Below, piece by piece: positions 35,855-43,982 of a stretch of 64,000 nt of DNA. This stretch comes from Streptomyces himalayensis subsp. himalayensis (GTDB lineage: Bacteria; Actinomycetota; Actinomycetes; Streptomycetales; Streptomycetaceae). The position numbers were made by a program, and so were the translations under genes. The notes beneath the pieces were generated by a model. It saw nothing but the letters and a program-made list of their open reading frames with translations, ran no database searches and was not told the DNA's origin. The stretch spans positions 1-64,000 of the forward strand of contig NZ_JACEHE010000033.1 in NCBI RefSeq assembly GCF_013778455.1, written 5' to 3'. Each line of letters begins with the position of its first letter. Within the stretch, counting starts at the first letter, position 1.

Positions 35855-36214
35855 TCAGTCGATGGCCGGCAGCCCCAGCTCCGGATACGCCTCGTGCAGG
35901 CGGCCCGGCGCGGCCTGGCGCCATGAGTCGGCGAGGATGTCGTGCAGCTCGCCGTCGTCCTCCAGCGCGCCGAGCCGCACCCGGACCCATGCGAAGCCCG
36001 CCTCGTGGTCGGCGATCCAGAACTTCTCCGGCTCGGCGAGGACCAGCTCGTCGCGCTCTTCCTTGGGGCAGCGGACGGCGATGGATGTCTCGTCCTCGGG
36101 CAGCGTGGCGAACATCTTTCCGGCGACCCGGAAGGTGGGCATGGCCCAGGCGATCTTCTCCGTCGTATCCGGCAGCGAGAGGGCGATGCGGCGTACGTCG
36201 TCTGCGTCTGGCAT
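35855..36214 (-). CDS. MmcQ/YjbR family protein
   Basis: 119 residues with the MmcQ/YjbR pattern: DDVRRIALSLPDTTEKIAWA, MPTFRVAGKMFATL, IAVRCPKEERDEL and the GFAWVRVRLGALEDDGELHD end. The family has a CyaY-like fold and is suspected to bind DNA, but its role is unknown. The start at ATG 36214 follows the conserved beginning PDADDVRRIAL; a longer frame to 36256 lacks support. It lies 70 bp downstream of the GNAT gene, possibly in the same transcript. Confidence 0.82.
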   Translation of the reverse strand: MPDADDVRRIALSLPDTTEKIAWAMPTFRVAGKMFATLPEDETSIAVRCPKEERDELVLAEPEKFWIADHEAGFAWVRVRLGALEDDGELHDILADSWRQAAPGRLHEAYPELGLPAID

Positions 36215-36284
36215 GACACGAACCGTAGCCAACGCCACCGACAATCCCCCGGTCAATCCACCGGCCGATCCCCGCCGGAGCCCG

Positions 36285-36863
36285 TCAGGTGCTGGTTTGC
36301 ACCGCCACGCGGCTTGCTTCGTCCACCGGCTTCACAGGATCGATGTCGTTCACTCGCTTGTAGAACAGCGTCGTCGGATGCAGCGTCCCGGCCGGGTCCG
36401 TCGCGAAATCCGGGATCACGCCGGCCGCTGTCCACCCGGCCGCGCGGTACAGGGACTCGGCGGGACTGGCCGTCTGGGTGTCGAGGATCAGCAGGGTCAC
36501 GCCCTTGGCGGCCGCGGCGCTTTCCGCGGTGGTCAGCAGGGTGCGGCCGAGCCCTTGGCCGCGCGCCGTGCGGTGCACCATCAGCTTGTTGATCTCGGCG
36601 CGGTGGCGGCCGTTCGGCTTGTCCGCGAAGGCGACGCTGACCGTTCCGATCACGCGGTCCCCATCCCGAGCGGTCCATACGGCGAGGCGGTCGTGCGCCA
36701 CCGCGGGCGCGAGGCTCCGCCACCATGCGGCAGCCGCGCCCGGGTCGAAGGGCGCCAGAAATCCGAGCGAGGACCCGCCGTCCACCACGTCGCTGAGAAG
36801 ATCACCCAGAGCGTCCGCGGCGGCGAGCAGTTCCGCGGACGACAGTCGCTGTATCCGGGTCAT
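36285..36863 (-). CDS. GNAT-family N-acetyltransferase
   Basis: 192 residues. The acetyl-CoA-binding motif A is clear: AEINKLMVHRTARGQGLGRTLL (Q/R-x-x-G-x-G/A), followed by LLILDTQTASPAESLYRAAGW. Members acetylate amines on small molecules, peptides or antibiotics; the substrate is unknown. The ATG overlaps the XRE regulator stop by 4 bp, so the two are co-translated and the regulator probably controls the enzyme. Confidence 0.85.
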   Translation of the reverse strand: MTRIQRLSSAELLAAADALGDLLSDVVDGGSSLGFLAPFDPGAAAAWWRSLAPAVAHDRLAVWTARDGDRVIGTVSVAFADKPNGRHRAEINKLMVHRTARGQGLGRTLLTTAESAAAAKGVTLLILDTQTASPAESLYRAAGWTAAGVIPDFATDPAGTLHPTTLFYKRVNDIDPVKPVDEASRVAVQTST

Positions 36864-37444
36864 GGGGCCACCACCACCAGGGCGTACCGCACCGGGTTCG
36901 GCCCGGGGCAGTGGAAACGGACCGGCCCCCAGACCCGGAAGCGCAGACAGTCACCGCTGTTCAGGACGTGTTCGTCGCCCTTTGTCGTGAGGTGCAGTGT
37001 TCCGCCCAGGACCCAGATGTGCTGCTCCAGGCCCGGCACGGAAGGCCGGTCGTAGGCGATGTCCGCGCCCGCCTCGAGCCGGCCCTCGACGATCTCGCCG
37101 CGCAGGCCCGCAAGTGGCGGCGACACCGAGCGGCGTACGAAGCCGGAGGCGCTGTCCGTCCACTCCGCCTGGTCGGTCGCGCGCACCACCTGCGCCGGTT
37201 CCGCCTCCACCTCGCTGAGCAGTTGCGACATGGTGCGCTGGTAGACGGCGCAGATCCGGTTGAGGAGGGAGGCCGTGGGGCTGATCTCCGCGCGCTCCGC
37301 ACGGGACAGCGTCGAGCGGCTGATTCCGGTGCGTTCCGCCAGCTCCCCCAGCGACCAGCCTCGTTCGGCGCGCAGCTCCGCCAGGCGCGCCGCGAGCCGG
37401 ACGTCAACCGGGTCAGCGGCGAGCACACTCACATCGTGTTTCAC
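36860..37444 (-). CDS. XRE-family regulator with cupin sensor domain
   Basis: 194 residues. The helix-turn-helix covers residues 16-70 (LAELRAERGWSLGELAERTG, ISRSTLSRAERAEISPTASL). A C-terminal cupin follows with PGLEQHIWVLGGTLHLTTKG and LNSGDCLRFR. This HTH-cupin layout is common in regulators of acetyltransferases and efflux genes that sense a small ligand. The GTG start at 37444 is inferred from homology; no strong ribosome site precedes it. Two direct repeats upstream (37463-37490) are its likely binding sites. Confidence 0.87.
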   Translation of the reverse strand: MKHDVSVLAADPVDVRLAARLAELRAERGWSLGELAERTGISRSTLSRAERAEISPTASLLNRICAVYQRTMSQLLSEVEAEPAQVVRATDQAEWTDSASGFVRRSVSPPLAGLRGEIVEGRLEAGADIAYDRPSVPGLEQHIWVLGGTLHLTTKGDEHVLNSGDCLRFRVWGPVRFHCPGPNPVRYALVVVAP

Positions 37445-37462
37445 ATTCGGGATGCTATCCCA

Positions 37463-37490
37463 TATCTGAAACAGCCCCTATCTGAAACAG
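37463..37490 (-). promoter_or_regulatory. direct-repeat operator before the XRE gene
   Basis: The 12-mer TATCTGAAACAG occurs at 37463-37474 and again at 37479-37490, spaced 16 bp start to start, 19-46 bp before the XRE start codon on the minus strand. Tandem sites close to the promoter suggest autoregulation. Confidence 0.6.
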
Positions 37491-37495
37491 AGTGC

Positions 37496-38146
37496 TCAGA
37501 TACCGCCGTCCTCCCGCGCCTGGATCCGTTCGGTCAGCTCCGCCGCCATCGACTTGATCGTCTCGAGTCCGGCCCTCCCCCAGGGCCGCGGCTCGGTGTC
37601 CACCACACATACCGTGCCGAGCGCGATGCCCGTGCGGTCGATGAGCGGGGCGCCCATGTACGAGCGGATCCCGATCTCGTCGACGACCGGGTTCCCGGCG
37701 AACCGCGGAAAGTCGCAGACGTCCTCCAGGACCAGCGCCTTTCGTCGGACGACCACATGGGGGCAGTACCCATGGTCCCTGGCCATATAGCGGTTCACAC
37801 CATGGGATCGCTCTACCCCATGGAAGCCCTGTACCCCGCGGTGCACCGCATGTGCCCCATGCCCATGTGTGACCGCCGCGGGTTCCGCCACACCGCGCCC
37901 GATACCGGTGTGCCTGCCGCCCGGGACATGCAGGCCTGCGAAGAACTGGCGGTTCTCGTCGATGAAGTTGACCATCGCGTACGGCGCCCCGGTCACCTCG
38001 GCGAGCCGGTCCGCGAAGGCGTCGAGCGTGGGTTCGGGCCGCTCCCCCAGACCGAGCACGCGCAGCCGCTGCATCCGTGCGGGTGCCTCGCTGTCGACGG
38101 GCGTCAGCAGGAGTGGGGCCGCGGAGGCGGGCGGGTGGTACCTCAT
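37496..38146 (-). CDS. GAF-domain protein of the conservon
   Basis: 216 residues. The GAF core appears as YAMVNFIDENRQFFAGLH, then ARDHGYCPHVVVRRKALVLE, DVCDFPRFAGNPVVDEIGIR and SYMGAPLIDRTGIALGTVCV. Between the first two parts lies a His-rich insert of about 25 residues (from THGHGAHAVHRGVQGF), which related proteins as I recall them lack; the DNA there contains repeated CCATGG-like words. It may bind a small ligand or heme-like group. The start overlaps the CvnD stop (ATGA), placing it as the last gene of the conservon operon. Confidence 0.8.
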   Translation of the reverse strand: MRYHPPASAAPLLLTPVDSEAPARMQRLRVLGLGERPEPTLDAFADRLAEVTGAPYAMVNFIDENRQFFAGLHVPGGRHTGIGRGVAEPAAVTHGHGAHAVHRGVQGFHGVERSHGVNRYMARDHGYCPHVVVRRKALVLEDVCDFPRFAGNPVVDEIGIRSYMGAPLIDRTGIALGTVCVVDTEPRPWGRAGLETIKSMAAELTERIQAREDGGI

Positions 38147-38751
38147 GTGTGGGCTCCGTGGGCTCCGTGGCTAGGCGCGTGGGACGGGGCGTGGGCCAGC
38201 AGATGCTTGACGAGGGTCAGCAGGGTCTGGATGGCCGAACTGGAGATCCGCGCGTCGCACCGCACCACGGGCACGCGCGGATCGAGGTCTATCGCAGCCC
38301 GTACTTCCTCGGGGTCGTAGCGGTGCGCGCCGTCGAAATCGTTGATCGCGAGAATGAACCCCAGGCCGCGCTCCTCGAAGAAGTCGACTGCCGCGAAGCA
38401 GTCCTGCAGCCGCCGGGTGTCGGCGAGGACCACCGCCCCGAGGGCACCTGTGGAGAGCTCGTCCCACATGAACCAGAACCGCTCCTGCCCGGGCGTACCG
38501 AACAGATAGAGCACGTGCTGCCGGTCGAGGGTGATCCGCCCGAAGTCCATCGCGACGGTCGTCTCGACCTTGTTCTCGATGCCTTCCAGATTGTCGGTCG
38601 CCGCGCTGACCGTGGTGAGCAGCTCCTCCGTACTGAGCGGCGCGATCTCGCTGACCGCGCCCACGAAGGTCGTCTTGCCGACCCCGAACCCGCCCGCGAC
38701 GAGGATCTTCAGCGCGGTCGGGAATGCGTCAGAGCTGTCGTCGTAGTCCAT
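38143..38751 (-). CDS. cvnD: conservon GTPase/ATP-binding protein CvnD
   Basis: 202 residues. The P-loop is GGFGVGKTT (20-28), followed by a switch-like TTVAMDFG, a G3-like FGTPGQERF and an AINDFD motif in place of the NKxD of Ras-type GTPases. This is the CvnD protein of Streptomyces conservons, which act as heterotrimeric-like membrane switches with CvnA-C. The C-terminus has a small His/Ser/Pro repeat. It overlaps CvnC by 23 bp. Confidence 0.9.
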   Translation of the reverse strand: MDYDDSSDAFPTALKILVAGGFGVGKTTFVGAVSEIAPLSTEELLTTVSAATDNLEGIENKVETTVAMDFGRITLDRQHVLYLFGTPGQERFWFMWDELSTGALGAVVLADTRRLQDCFAAVDFFEERGLGFILAINDFDGAHRYDPEEVRAAIDLDPRVPVVRCDARISSSAIQTLLTLVKHLLAHAPSHAPSHGAHGAHT

Positions 38752-39100
38752 CGAGCACTGCCTCCAGAAGGGACCGGTCAGTGGGGTTGTGGTAGAAGTC
38801 GGGTGGCTTGGTGGTGAGCGCCCCGCAGTCGACGAGGTCGGAGAGCAGGACCTTCGTGACGGCTGCGGGCAGCTTCAGGTGGGCGGCTATCTCCGCGACC
38901 GAGAGCGGGCCCTTGCACAGGTCGAGGACCTGTCGGTGCTCGGGTCCGAGATAGCCGAGGGGCTTGGTTCCGGTGGTCATGAACTGCGACAGCAGGTCCA
39001 GGGCCGCGGACGGACGGGTCCGGCCGTCGCTGACCGTGTAGGGGCGGACGAGCCGTCCGGCCGCCCCGTCCAACCACGGCCCGTCCTGGGGCGCCGCCAC
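38729..39100 (-). CDS. cvnC: conservon DUF742 protein CvnC
   Basis: 123 residues of the DUF742 family: RLVRPYTVSDGRTRPS, then QVLDLCKGPLSVAEIAAHLK and LLSDLVDCGALTT, a winged-helix-like protein. The GTG at 39100 starts two bases after the CvnB stop; an overlapping TTG two codons earlier is an alternative. The open frame continues far upstream, but that part is antiparallel shadow of CvnB. It lies in the order CvnA-B-C-D typical of conservons. Confidence 0.88.
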   Translation of the reverse strand: MAAPQDGPWLDGAAGRLVRPYTVSDGRTRPSAALDLLSQFMTTGTKPLGYLGPEHRQVLDLCKGPLSVAEIAAHLKLPAAVTKVLLSDLVDCGALTTKPPDFYHNPTDRSLLEAVLDGLRRQL

Positions 39101-39102
39101 CC

Positions 39103-39537
39103 TCAAGGCCTCATCGCCGAAGGTTGGGCGGCGGGCTGCCGTGGCGCTGTGACCAGATACGGGCGCACGCTCTTGACCAGCATCGCCATCTCGTATCCGA
39201 GCACGGCCGCATCCGCCTCGCGCCCGGCGAGTACGGCCAGGCAGGTGCCGGAGCCGGCGGTGGTGACGAACAGCAGGGTGGAGTCGAGTTCCACGACGAC
39301 CTGGCGCACCTCCCCGCCGTCCCCGAATCGGACACCGGCGCTGCGCCCCAGCGAGTACAGGCCCGACGCGAGCGCGGCCATGTGGTCCGCGCTGTCCGGG
39401 TCGAGGCCGTGGACGGACTTGACGAGTCCGTCGGAGGAGAGCAGCACGGCGCTTCTGGTGTGCGGCACACGCTGTACGAGGCCGCTCATCAGCCAGTCGA
39501 GATCGGATACATGGCCGGTCGGCACATCGCTCGCCAT
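39103..39537 (-). CDS. cvnB: conservon roadblock/LC7 protein CvnB
   Basis: 144 residues with the roadblock/LC7 fold: LDWLMSGLVQRVPHTRSAVL, SSDGLVKSVHGL, ALASGLYSLGRSAGVRFGDG and AVLGYEMAMLVKSVRPYL. Roadblock proteins act as GTPase-activating or scaffolding partners of the CvnD switch. Start ATG 39537 with AAGGAG upstream; a longer frame to 39675 has no support. Confidence 0.9.
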   Translation of the reverse strand: MASDVPTGHVSDLDWLMSGLVQRVPHTRSAVLLSSDGLVKSVHGLDPDSADHMAALASGLYSLGRSAGVRFGDGGEVRQVVVELDSTLLFVTTAGSGTCLAVLAGREADAAVLGYEMAMLVKSVRPYLVTAPRQPAAQPSAMRP

Positions 39538-39674
39538 GGGGGGATCGACTCCTTGGAGTAGTACGAGGTTCTGCGGGAGCGGGGTTGCGGGGTGCGGGGC
39601 ACGTGGTGGGGGGTTGCGGGACATGTGTGGGATGCGGACATGTGGGGAGTGCGGGCGTGTGGGGGTGGAGCGCA

Positions 39675-41750
39675 TCAGCCGGCCGGTTCGCTCCCGTCGG
39701 GCTGGGCGCCGAGGTGGTGGTCGGTTGCCCGGTCGTTCGCCTGGTCGCGCGCGTACTGCGCCTCGGCCAGGCCGATGCCGCGCCGGAACGCGGCCATGAG
39801 CGCCGGGTCATGGCCGACGGGTTGCTCCTCGCGGCGCGGGACCGGCCCTTCCCGGAGCTGAGGCACTATGTGCTGCTGGGCGCGGCGCCTGGGGAGTCGG
39901 GGCCGCTCCACAGTGCCACGCACCGCTTCCGAGCGAGGCGTGAGCAGGGTGGCGGCGTGCTCCGTCGCCGCCTGCCGGTCCTCGGGCCGGATGCCTGGCA
40001 CGGATTCGGCGATGCTGGGGCGGTTCTTCCGTGCTCCGCGGACGGGCAGAGGCGCGACGCTACTGCCCTTCGCGGGGTGGGCAGTTGTCGCGGCCGATTG
40101 AGCGGTTGTCGCATCGGCCGGTGCGTGGGCGGGGCGAGCCACTGTTCCGCCGGCGGAGGCCGTGGACGGCGCGACTGTCCCGTCGGGCGACGGCGTCGGC
40201 GGCGGGGCGGCGCGGTCCGACTGCGACCAGTTCCGGGGCTGGGGCTGCGACTCGCTGTGCTGAGGTTGCGACTCGCCGTGCTGGGGTTGCGACTCGGTGC
40301 GCTGGGGCTGTGTGAGTTGCTGGGGCCGTGTCGGTTGTTGCGGCTGTGTCGGTTGCTGTTGCCCCTGCCGTTGCCGTGGGACGGCGATGCGCGCGCCGTG
40401 CGCGGGCAGCGGGGCGTCGGCGACGGCGACCCGTTGCCCCTGCACATCCGCCGCGTCACCGCCGGTGCCACGGGTGCCCGTCGGCTGCGGCGAGCTGGGC
40501 GCAGCCGGTGCCTGGAGGGCACGCGCCGGGGGCTGGTCCGGCTCCCCGCCGAGCAGGTCCTGCGGTACGACGATGACGGCCTGCACGCCGCCGTAGATAT
40601 TGGTCCCCAGCCGCACCGCGATGCCGTGCCTGCGGGCCAGTTGGGATACCACGTACAGGCCGATCCGCCCGTCCTGGAGGAGGCTCGCGACATTGACCTG
40701 GTCCGGGTCGGCGAGGAGGGCGTTCATCTTGTTCTGCTCGGTGACGGGCATGCCGAGGCCGCGGTCCTCGACCTCGACGGCCAGCCCGGAGGTCACCGTA
40801 CCCGCGCGCAACAGCACCTGCGTCCCGGGTGCGGAGAACGCGGTGGCGTTCTCGACGAGTTCCGCCAGCAGATGGATGACGTCGGCGACGGCGTGCCCGC
40901 GCAGGGTGCCGTCGATGGGCGGCACAAGTTTGACGCGCGAGTACTGCTCAACCTCCGCGATGGCCGAGCGCAGGACTTCCGTCATGGAGACCGGGTTGGT
41001 CCACTGGCGGCGGGAGACCGCGCCGCCGAGCACGGCGAGGTTCTCCGCGTGCCGGCGGGTGCGGGTGGCCAGATGATCGACGTGGAAGAGGCCCTTGAGC
41101 AGTTCGGGGTCCTCGACCTCGTGCTCCAGGTCGTCGAGGATCGTGATCTCGCGGTGGACGAGCGACTGGAGCCGTCGCGCGAGATTGACGAAGACCTCGA
41201 CCTTCTGCGCGCTTCCGGCCTGGCTCGAGAGCTGAGAGGCCTTGACCACGGCGGCCACGGCCACGTCGTGGGTGCGGGAGAGTTCGTCCGCGAGCAGGGC
41301 CAAGTCGTCGCCGTTCGGGGCTGTTTGGGCAGGCGTACGACCGGTCGGCGGCGGCCCGTCTCCCCTGCGCAGCGCCTCCACGACGTCACGCAGGTCGGAC
41401 TGGTTCCGGGCGGCTGTGCGGCGCAGGGCACCGACGCGGTCGCGTACGGACCTCGCGGCACGATCGGCCGCGACGGCGGCGATCACGATGCCCGCCAGGG
41501 TGACCCCGACGGCTCCGGAGAGCACGGCCCACAGCGTGGGGCTCGGCGCGACACCCGTCGAGCGGACGGTGAACAGCACGGCGGCGCACGCGCTCAGGGC
41601 GACCGCGACGGGGGGCAGTACCGCGATGCGCAGCAACTGCGGCCGTATGGGTGCCTCGGGCAGTTGCGGCACGGCACGGCCGCCCGGTTTGCCGTGCCGG
41701 CCGCCTTCACGGCGGTCTGCACGTGCGGCCGGTGCACGAAGGTGAGACAT
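39675..41750 (-). CDS. cvnA: conservon sensor kinase-like protein CvnA
   Basis: 691 residues. Two transmembrane segments (about 39-62 and 72-95) are followed by a cytoplasmic helical region with FVNLARRLQSLVHREITILD. A GHKL ATPase domain follows, with LLAELVENATAFS, VEVEDRGLGM and GRIGLYVVSQLARRHGI. After about residue 440 comes a long low-complexity tail rich in Gln, Pro, Thr and Ala, including ESQPQH repeats. CvnA proteins are membrane sensors that control the CvnB-D switch; a conventional phospho-acceptor His motif is not evident. Start ATG 41750 after AGGA. Confidence 0.88.
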   Translation of the reverse strand: MSHLRAPAARADRREGGRHGKPGGRAVPQLPEAPIRPQLLRIAVLPPVAVALSACAAVLFTVRSTGVAPSPTLWAVLSGAVGVTLAGIVIAAVAADRAARSVRDRVGALRRTAARNQSDLRDVVEALRRGDGPPPTGRTPAQTAPNGDDLALLADELSRTHDVAVAAVVKASQLSSQAGSAQKVEVFVNLARRLQSLVHREITILDDLEHEVEDPELLKGLFHVDHLATRTRRHAENLAVLGGAVSRRQWTNPVSMTEVLRSAIAEVEQYSRVKLVPPIDGTLRGHAVADVIHLLAELVENATAFSAPGTQVLLRAGTVTSGLAVEVEDRGLGMPVTEQNKMNALLADPDQVNVASLLQDGRIGLYVVSQLARRHGIAVRLGTNIYGGVQAVIVVPQDLLGGEPDQPPARALQAPAAPSSPQPTGTRGTGGDAADVQGQRVAVADAPLPAHGARIAVPRQRQGQQQPTQPQQPTRPQQLTQPQRTESQPQHGESQPQHSESQPQPRNWSQSDRAAPPPTPSPDGTVAPSTASAGGTVARPAHAPADATTAQSAATTAHPAKGSSVAPLPVRGARKNRPSIAESVPGIRPEDRQAATEHAATLLTPRSEAVRGTVERPRLPRRRAQQHIVPQLREGPVPRREEQPVGHDPALMAAFRRGIGLAEAQYARDQANDRATDHHLGAQPDGSEPAG

Positions 41751-42193
41751 CAGCGTCCTAGTACGAATGCTTCGGGTGCGTCGGTGTGCTTCGGGGGTGC
41801 GTGATGATGCTTCGGAGTGCTTCGGGGTGCTTCTGGGTACGTCGGAGTGGTCCGGCGTGGGTCGGGGTGCGCCTGTGGGCTCCGGCGTGCGGCGCGACTC
41901 AGGCATGCGGCATCACAGTGCCGTGCGTGATGCGGGGTGGCGCCCTGCGTCGCGCGACGAACACTGACGGTAGTCGCCAACTCATCATGTGCGGCAGGCA
42001 GTTGACAAACTCGCACGAGCAACGTCCCGCTCTGGTATGAACCTTCGCGCGCTAGTACGAAAATCCGCTTGGATGTCTGTTCGCATACTGGCGCCACGAA
42101 CCAGCGCTGAAAGCGGGAACTGACGTACGTGTCCCGGACATTGGGCCTTAGGTTGTGCGTGACGTACACGCTTCGGCTGAGGAAACAGTGCCC
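41751..42193. other. divergent promoter region with short tandem repeats
   Basis: 443 bp between CvnA and the methyltransferase. About 41767-41905 consists of imperfect repeats of a GTGCTTCGGG-like unit. Nearer the methyltransferase, GTGCGTGACGTACAC (about 42153-42167) is a short inverted repeat. No gene. Confidence 0.45.
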
Positions 42194-43009
42194 ATGACGG
42201 ACCATGCGATCACTCCCGGACCGGCGGCGAACCAGGAGATCGACACCTCGGTGCCGCACTCGGCCCGCATCTGGAACTACTGGCTGGGCGGCAAGGACAA
42301 CCACCCCGTGGACGAGGAGGCCGGCGACGCGTACAGCGCCGTCTTCCCCGGCATCGTGACCATCGCCCGGAGCAGCCGCGCCTTCCTGCGCCGCAGCATC
42401 CGCTACCTGGTCGCCGAGGCGGGTGTCCGGCAGTTCGTGGATGTGGGGTCCGGCCTGCCGACCGTGGACAACACCCACGAGGTCGCCCAGGGGATCGCAC
42501 CGGACGCGAGGATCGTCTACGTCGACAACGACCCGCTGGTTCTCGCGCACGCCCACGCCCTGCTCGGCTCCACCCCGCAAGGGGCGACCGCCTATGTGGA
42601 CGCCAGCCTCTACGAGCCGGACCGTATCCTGGCGGCCGCCGCCGAGACGCTGGACCTCGCGCGTCCCACGGCCCTGATACTCAGCGGAATCCTGGGACAC
42701 GTCGCGGACCACGATCAGGCATGCTCCATCGTCCGCCGGCTGATGGACGGCCTGCCGCCCGGCAGCCATCTGTCCGTCAACGACGGTTCCCGGGGCATCG
42801 ACCCGGACTACGAGCAGGCCCAGGACAGCTACAACGAGACGGGCGCGGTCCCTTACTTCCTGCGGCCGGTGGCACAGATCGCGGCGTACTTCGACGGCTT
42901 GGAACTCGTGGAGCCCGGCGTTGTCCCGGTGCCGCTGTGGCGGCCGGAGAAATCGTCCGGCGAACCGGTGCCGATCGGCCAGCACGGTGGTCTCGGGCGC
43001 AAGCCCTGA
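42194..43009 (+). CDS. SAM-dependent methyltransferase (DUF574 type)
   Basis: 271 residues typical of the actinobacterial DUF574 methyltransferases: SARIWNYWLGGKDNHPVDEE at the N-terminus, the SAM-binding FVDVGSGLPTVDNTHEVAQ, VYVDNDPLVLAHA and SGILGHVADHDQA. The family is large in Streptomyces; substrates are mostly unknown. ATG 42194 is chosen for GAGGAAA upstream rather than an earlier GTG at 42155. Confidence 0.88.
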   Translation: MTDHAITPGPAANQEIDTSVPHSARIWNYWLGGKDNHPVDEEAGDAYSAVFPGIVTIARSSRAFLRRSIRYLVAEAGVRQFVDVGSGLPTVDNTHEVAQGIAPDARIVYVDNDPLVLAHAHALLGSTPQGATAYVDASLYEPDRILAAAAETLDLARPTALILSGILGHVADHDQACSIVRRLMDGLPPGSHLSVNDGSRGIDPDYEQAQDSYNETGAVPYFLRPVAQIAAYFDGLELVEPGVVPVPLWRPEKSSGEPVPIGQHGGLGRKP

Positions 43010-43043
43010 GGTCGTTCGCATGCCGGAGGAGCCGGCCCGGACG

Positions 43044-43922
43044 TCATGCCACGTCACCGCCGTGGTCGCGAGCGTATGCCTGGAAGGTCTGCCGCATGGT
43101 GCCCTCGGTGTGCAGGAACCATCGGTCGAGGATGCCGGCGAGATCCTCGAGAGCGGCTGTGAGTACGGCTGCGGACGCCCTGACATCCGGGCGTTGGGCT
43201 CTGTTGCCGAGGGCGGCCAGCTCGGCGGCGTAGCCGGCCTGGCGAGCCAGTGACATGTCGCCGTGGCCGTCATGGAAGTAGTAGGACTCGGCGTACTGAG
43301 AGAGGTCCACGCAGATACGTGCGACGTCGTCGGCCAGACCGTCCAGGGCCACCGCGCCGGCGGCGGAGTCCAGGTGCTGCGCCGCGGAGCCGGTATGGCG
43401 GAGATGCGCGATGCGCAGCGCCAGGGTCCGCCTCCGCGCTAGGGCCGGGTAGATCCCCAGGACCCAGGAGACGGTGGCCGTCATCAGGGCGAAGCCGACG
43501 AGGGCTTCCATGGGGGCGACGATCCGCAGCCAGCCGGCGATCGGTGCGATGTCGCCGAGACCGAGCGTGGCGAGGGTGACCAGCGAAACGTACAGTGCGT
43601 CCACCGGGCCGGAGTGTTCGCCCGGTTCGAGCGCGGCGGAGAAGGAGAAGGCGCCCGGCATGTGGGGCCAGTAGATCAGTGCCCATCCCACGGCCACGCA
43701 GAGCGCCCACGTGGCCACCACGGTCACCATGCCGAGTGGCCCCGCGAGACCCGCCGCCCGCCGTCGGGGGCTGAGCCGCGAGGACAGCCGCCACAGTCCC
43801 GTCATGATGATCCGGCTGAGGCCTCCGTGGCGGGTGGGGTGCCACAGGGTGTGGAACACGTCCCTGAGAATGGTCGCCACGACGGCTGCGCCGACGAGCG
43901 TGATCAGCCATTTCATGTGCAT
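43044..43922 (-). CDS. two-TM ion channel family protein
   Basis: 292 residues. Hydrophobic segments are at about 3-20, 63-85, and 108-155, the last flanking a pore loop SLVTLATLGLGDIAP. The filter-like TLGLGD differs from the canonical TVGYGD of K+ channels, which leaves ion selectivity open. The C-terminal half is soluble and helical, with a His/Tyr-rich patch (YAESYYFHDGHGD). It is convergent with the methyltransferase. Confidence 0.78.
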   Translation of the reverse strand: MHMKWLITLVGAAVVATILRDVFHTLWHPTRHGGLSRIIMTGLWRLSSRLSPRRRAAGLAGPLGMVTVVATWALCVAVGWALIYWPHMPGAFSFSAALEPGEHSGPVDALYVSLVTLATLGLGDIAPIAGWLRIVAPMEALVGFALMTATVSWVLGIYPALARRRTLALRIAHLRHTGSAAQHLDSAAGAVALDGLADDVARICVDLSQYAESYYFHDGHGDMSLARQAGYAAELAALGNRAQRPDVRASAAVLTAALEDLAGILDRWFLHTEGTMRQTFQAYARDHGGDVA

Positions 43923-43982
43923 CCTCCTGGGGCGCGCCGCATGAGTCCGGCCTGGTGATCCACCGGGTCGCCGGGGCTGCCC

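Noticed and set aside
41750..43273. 507-codon minus-strand frame opposite the methyltransferase
   Set aside because: Fully antisense to a well supported methyltransferase and channel end; typical shadow frame.
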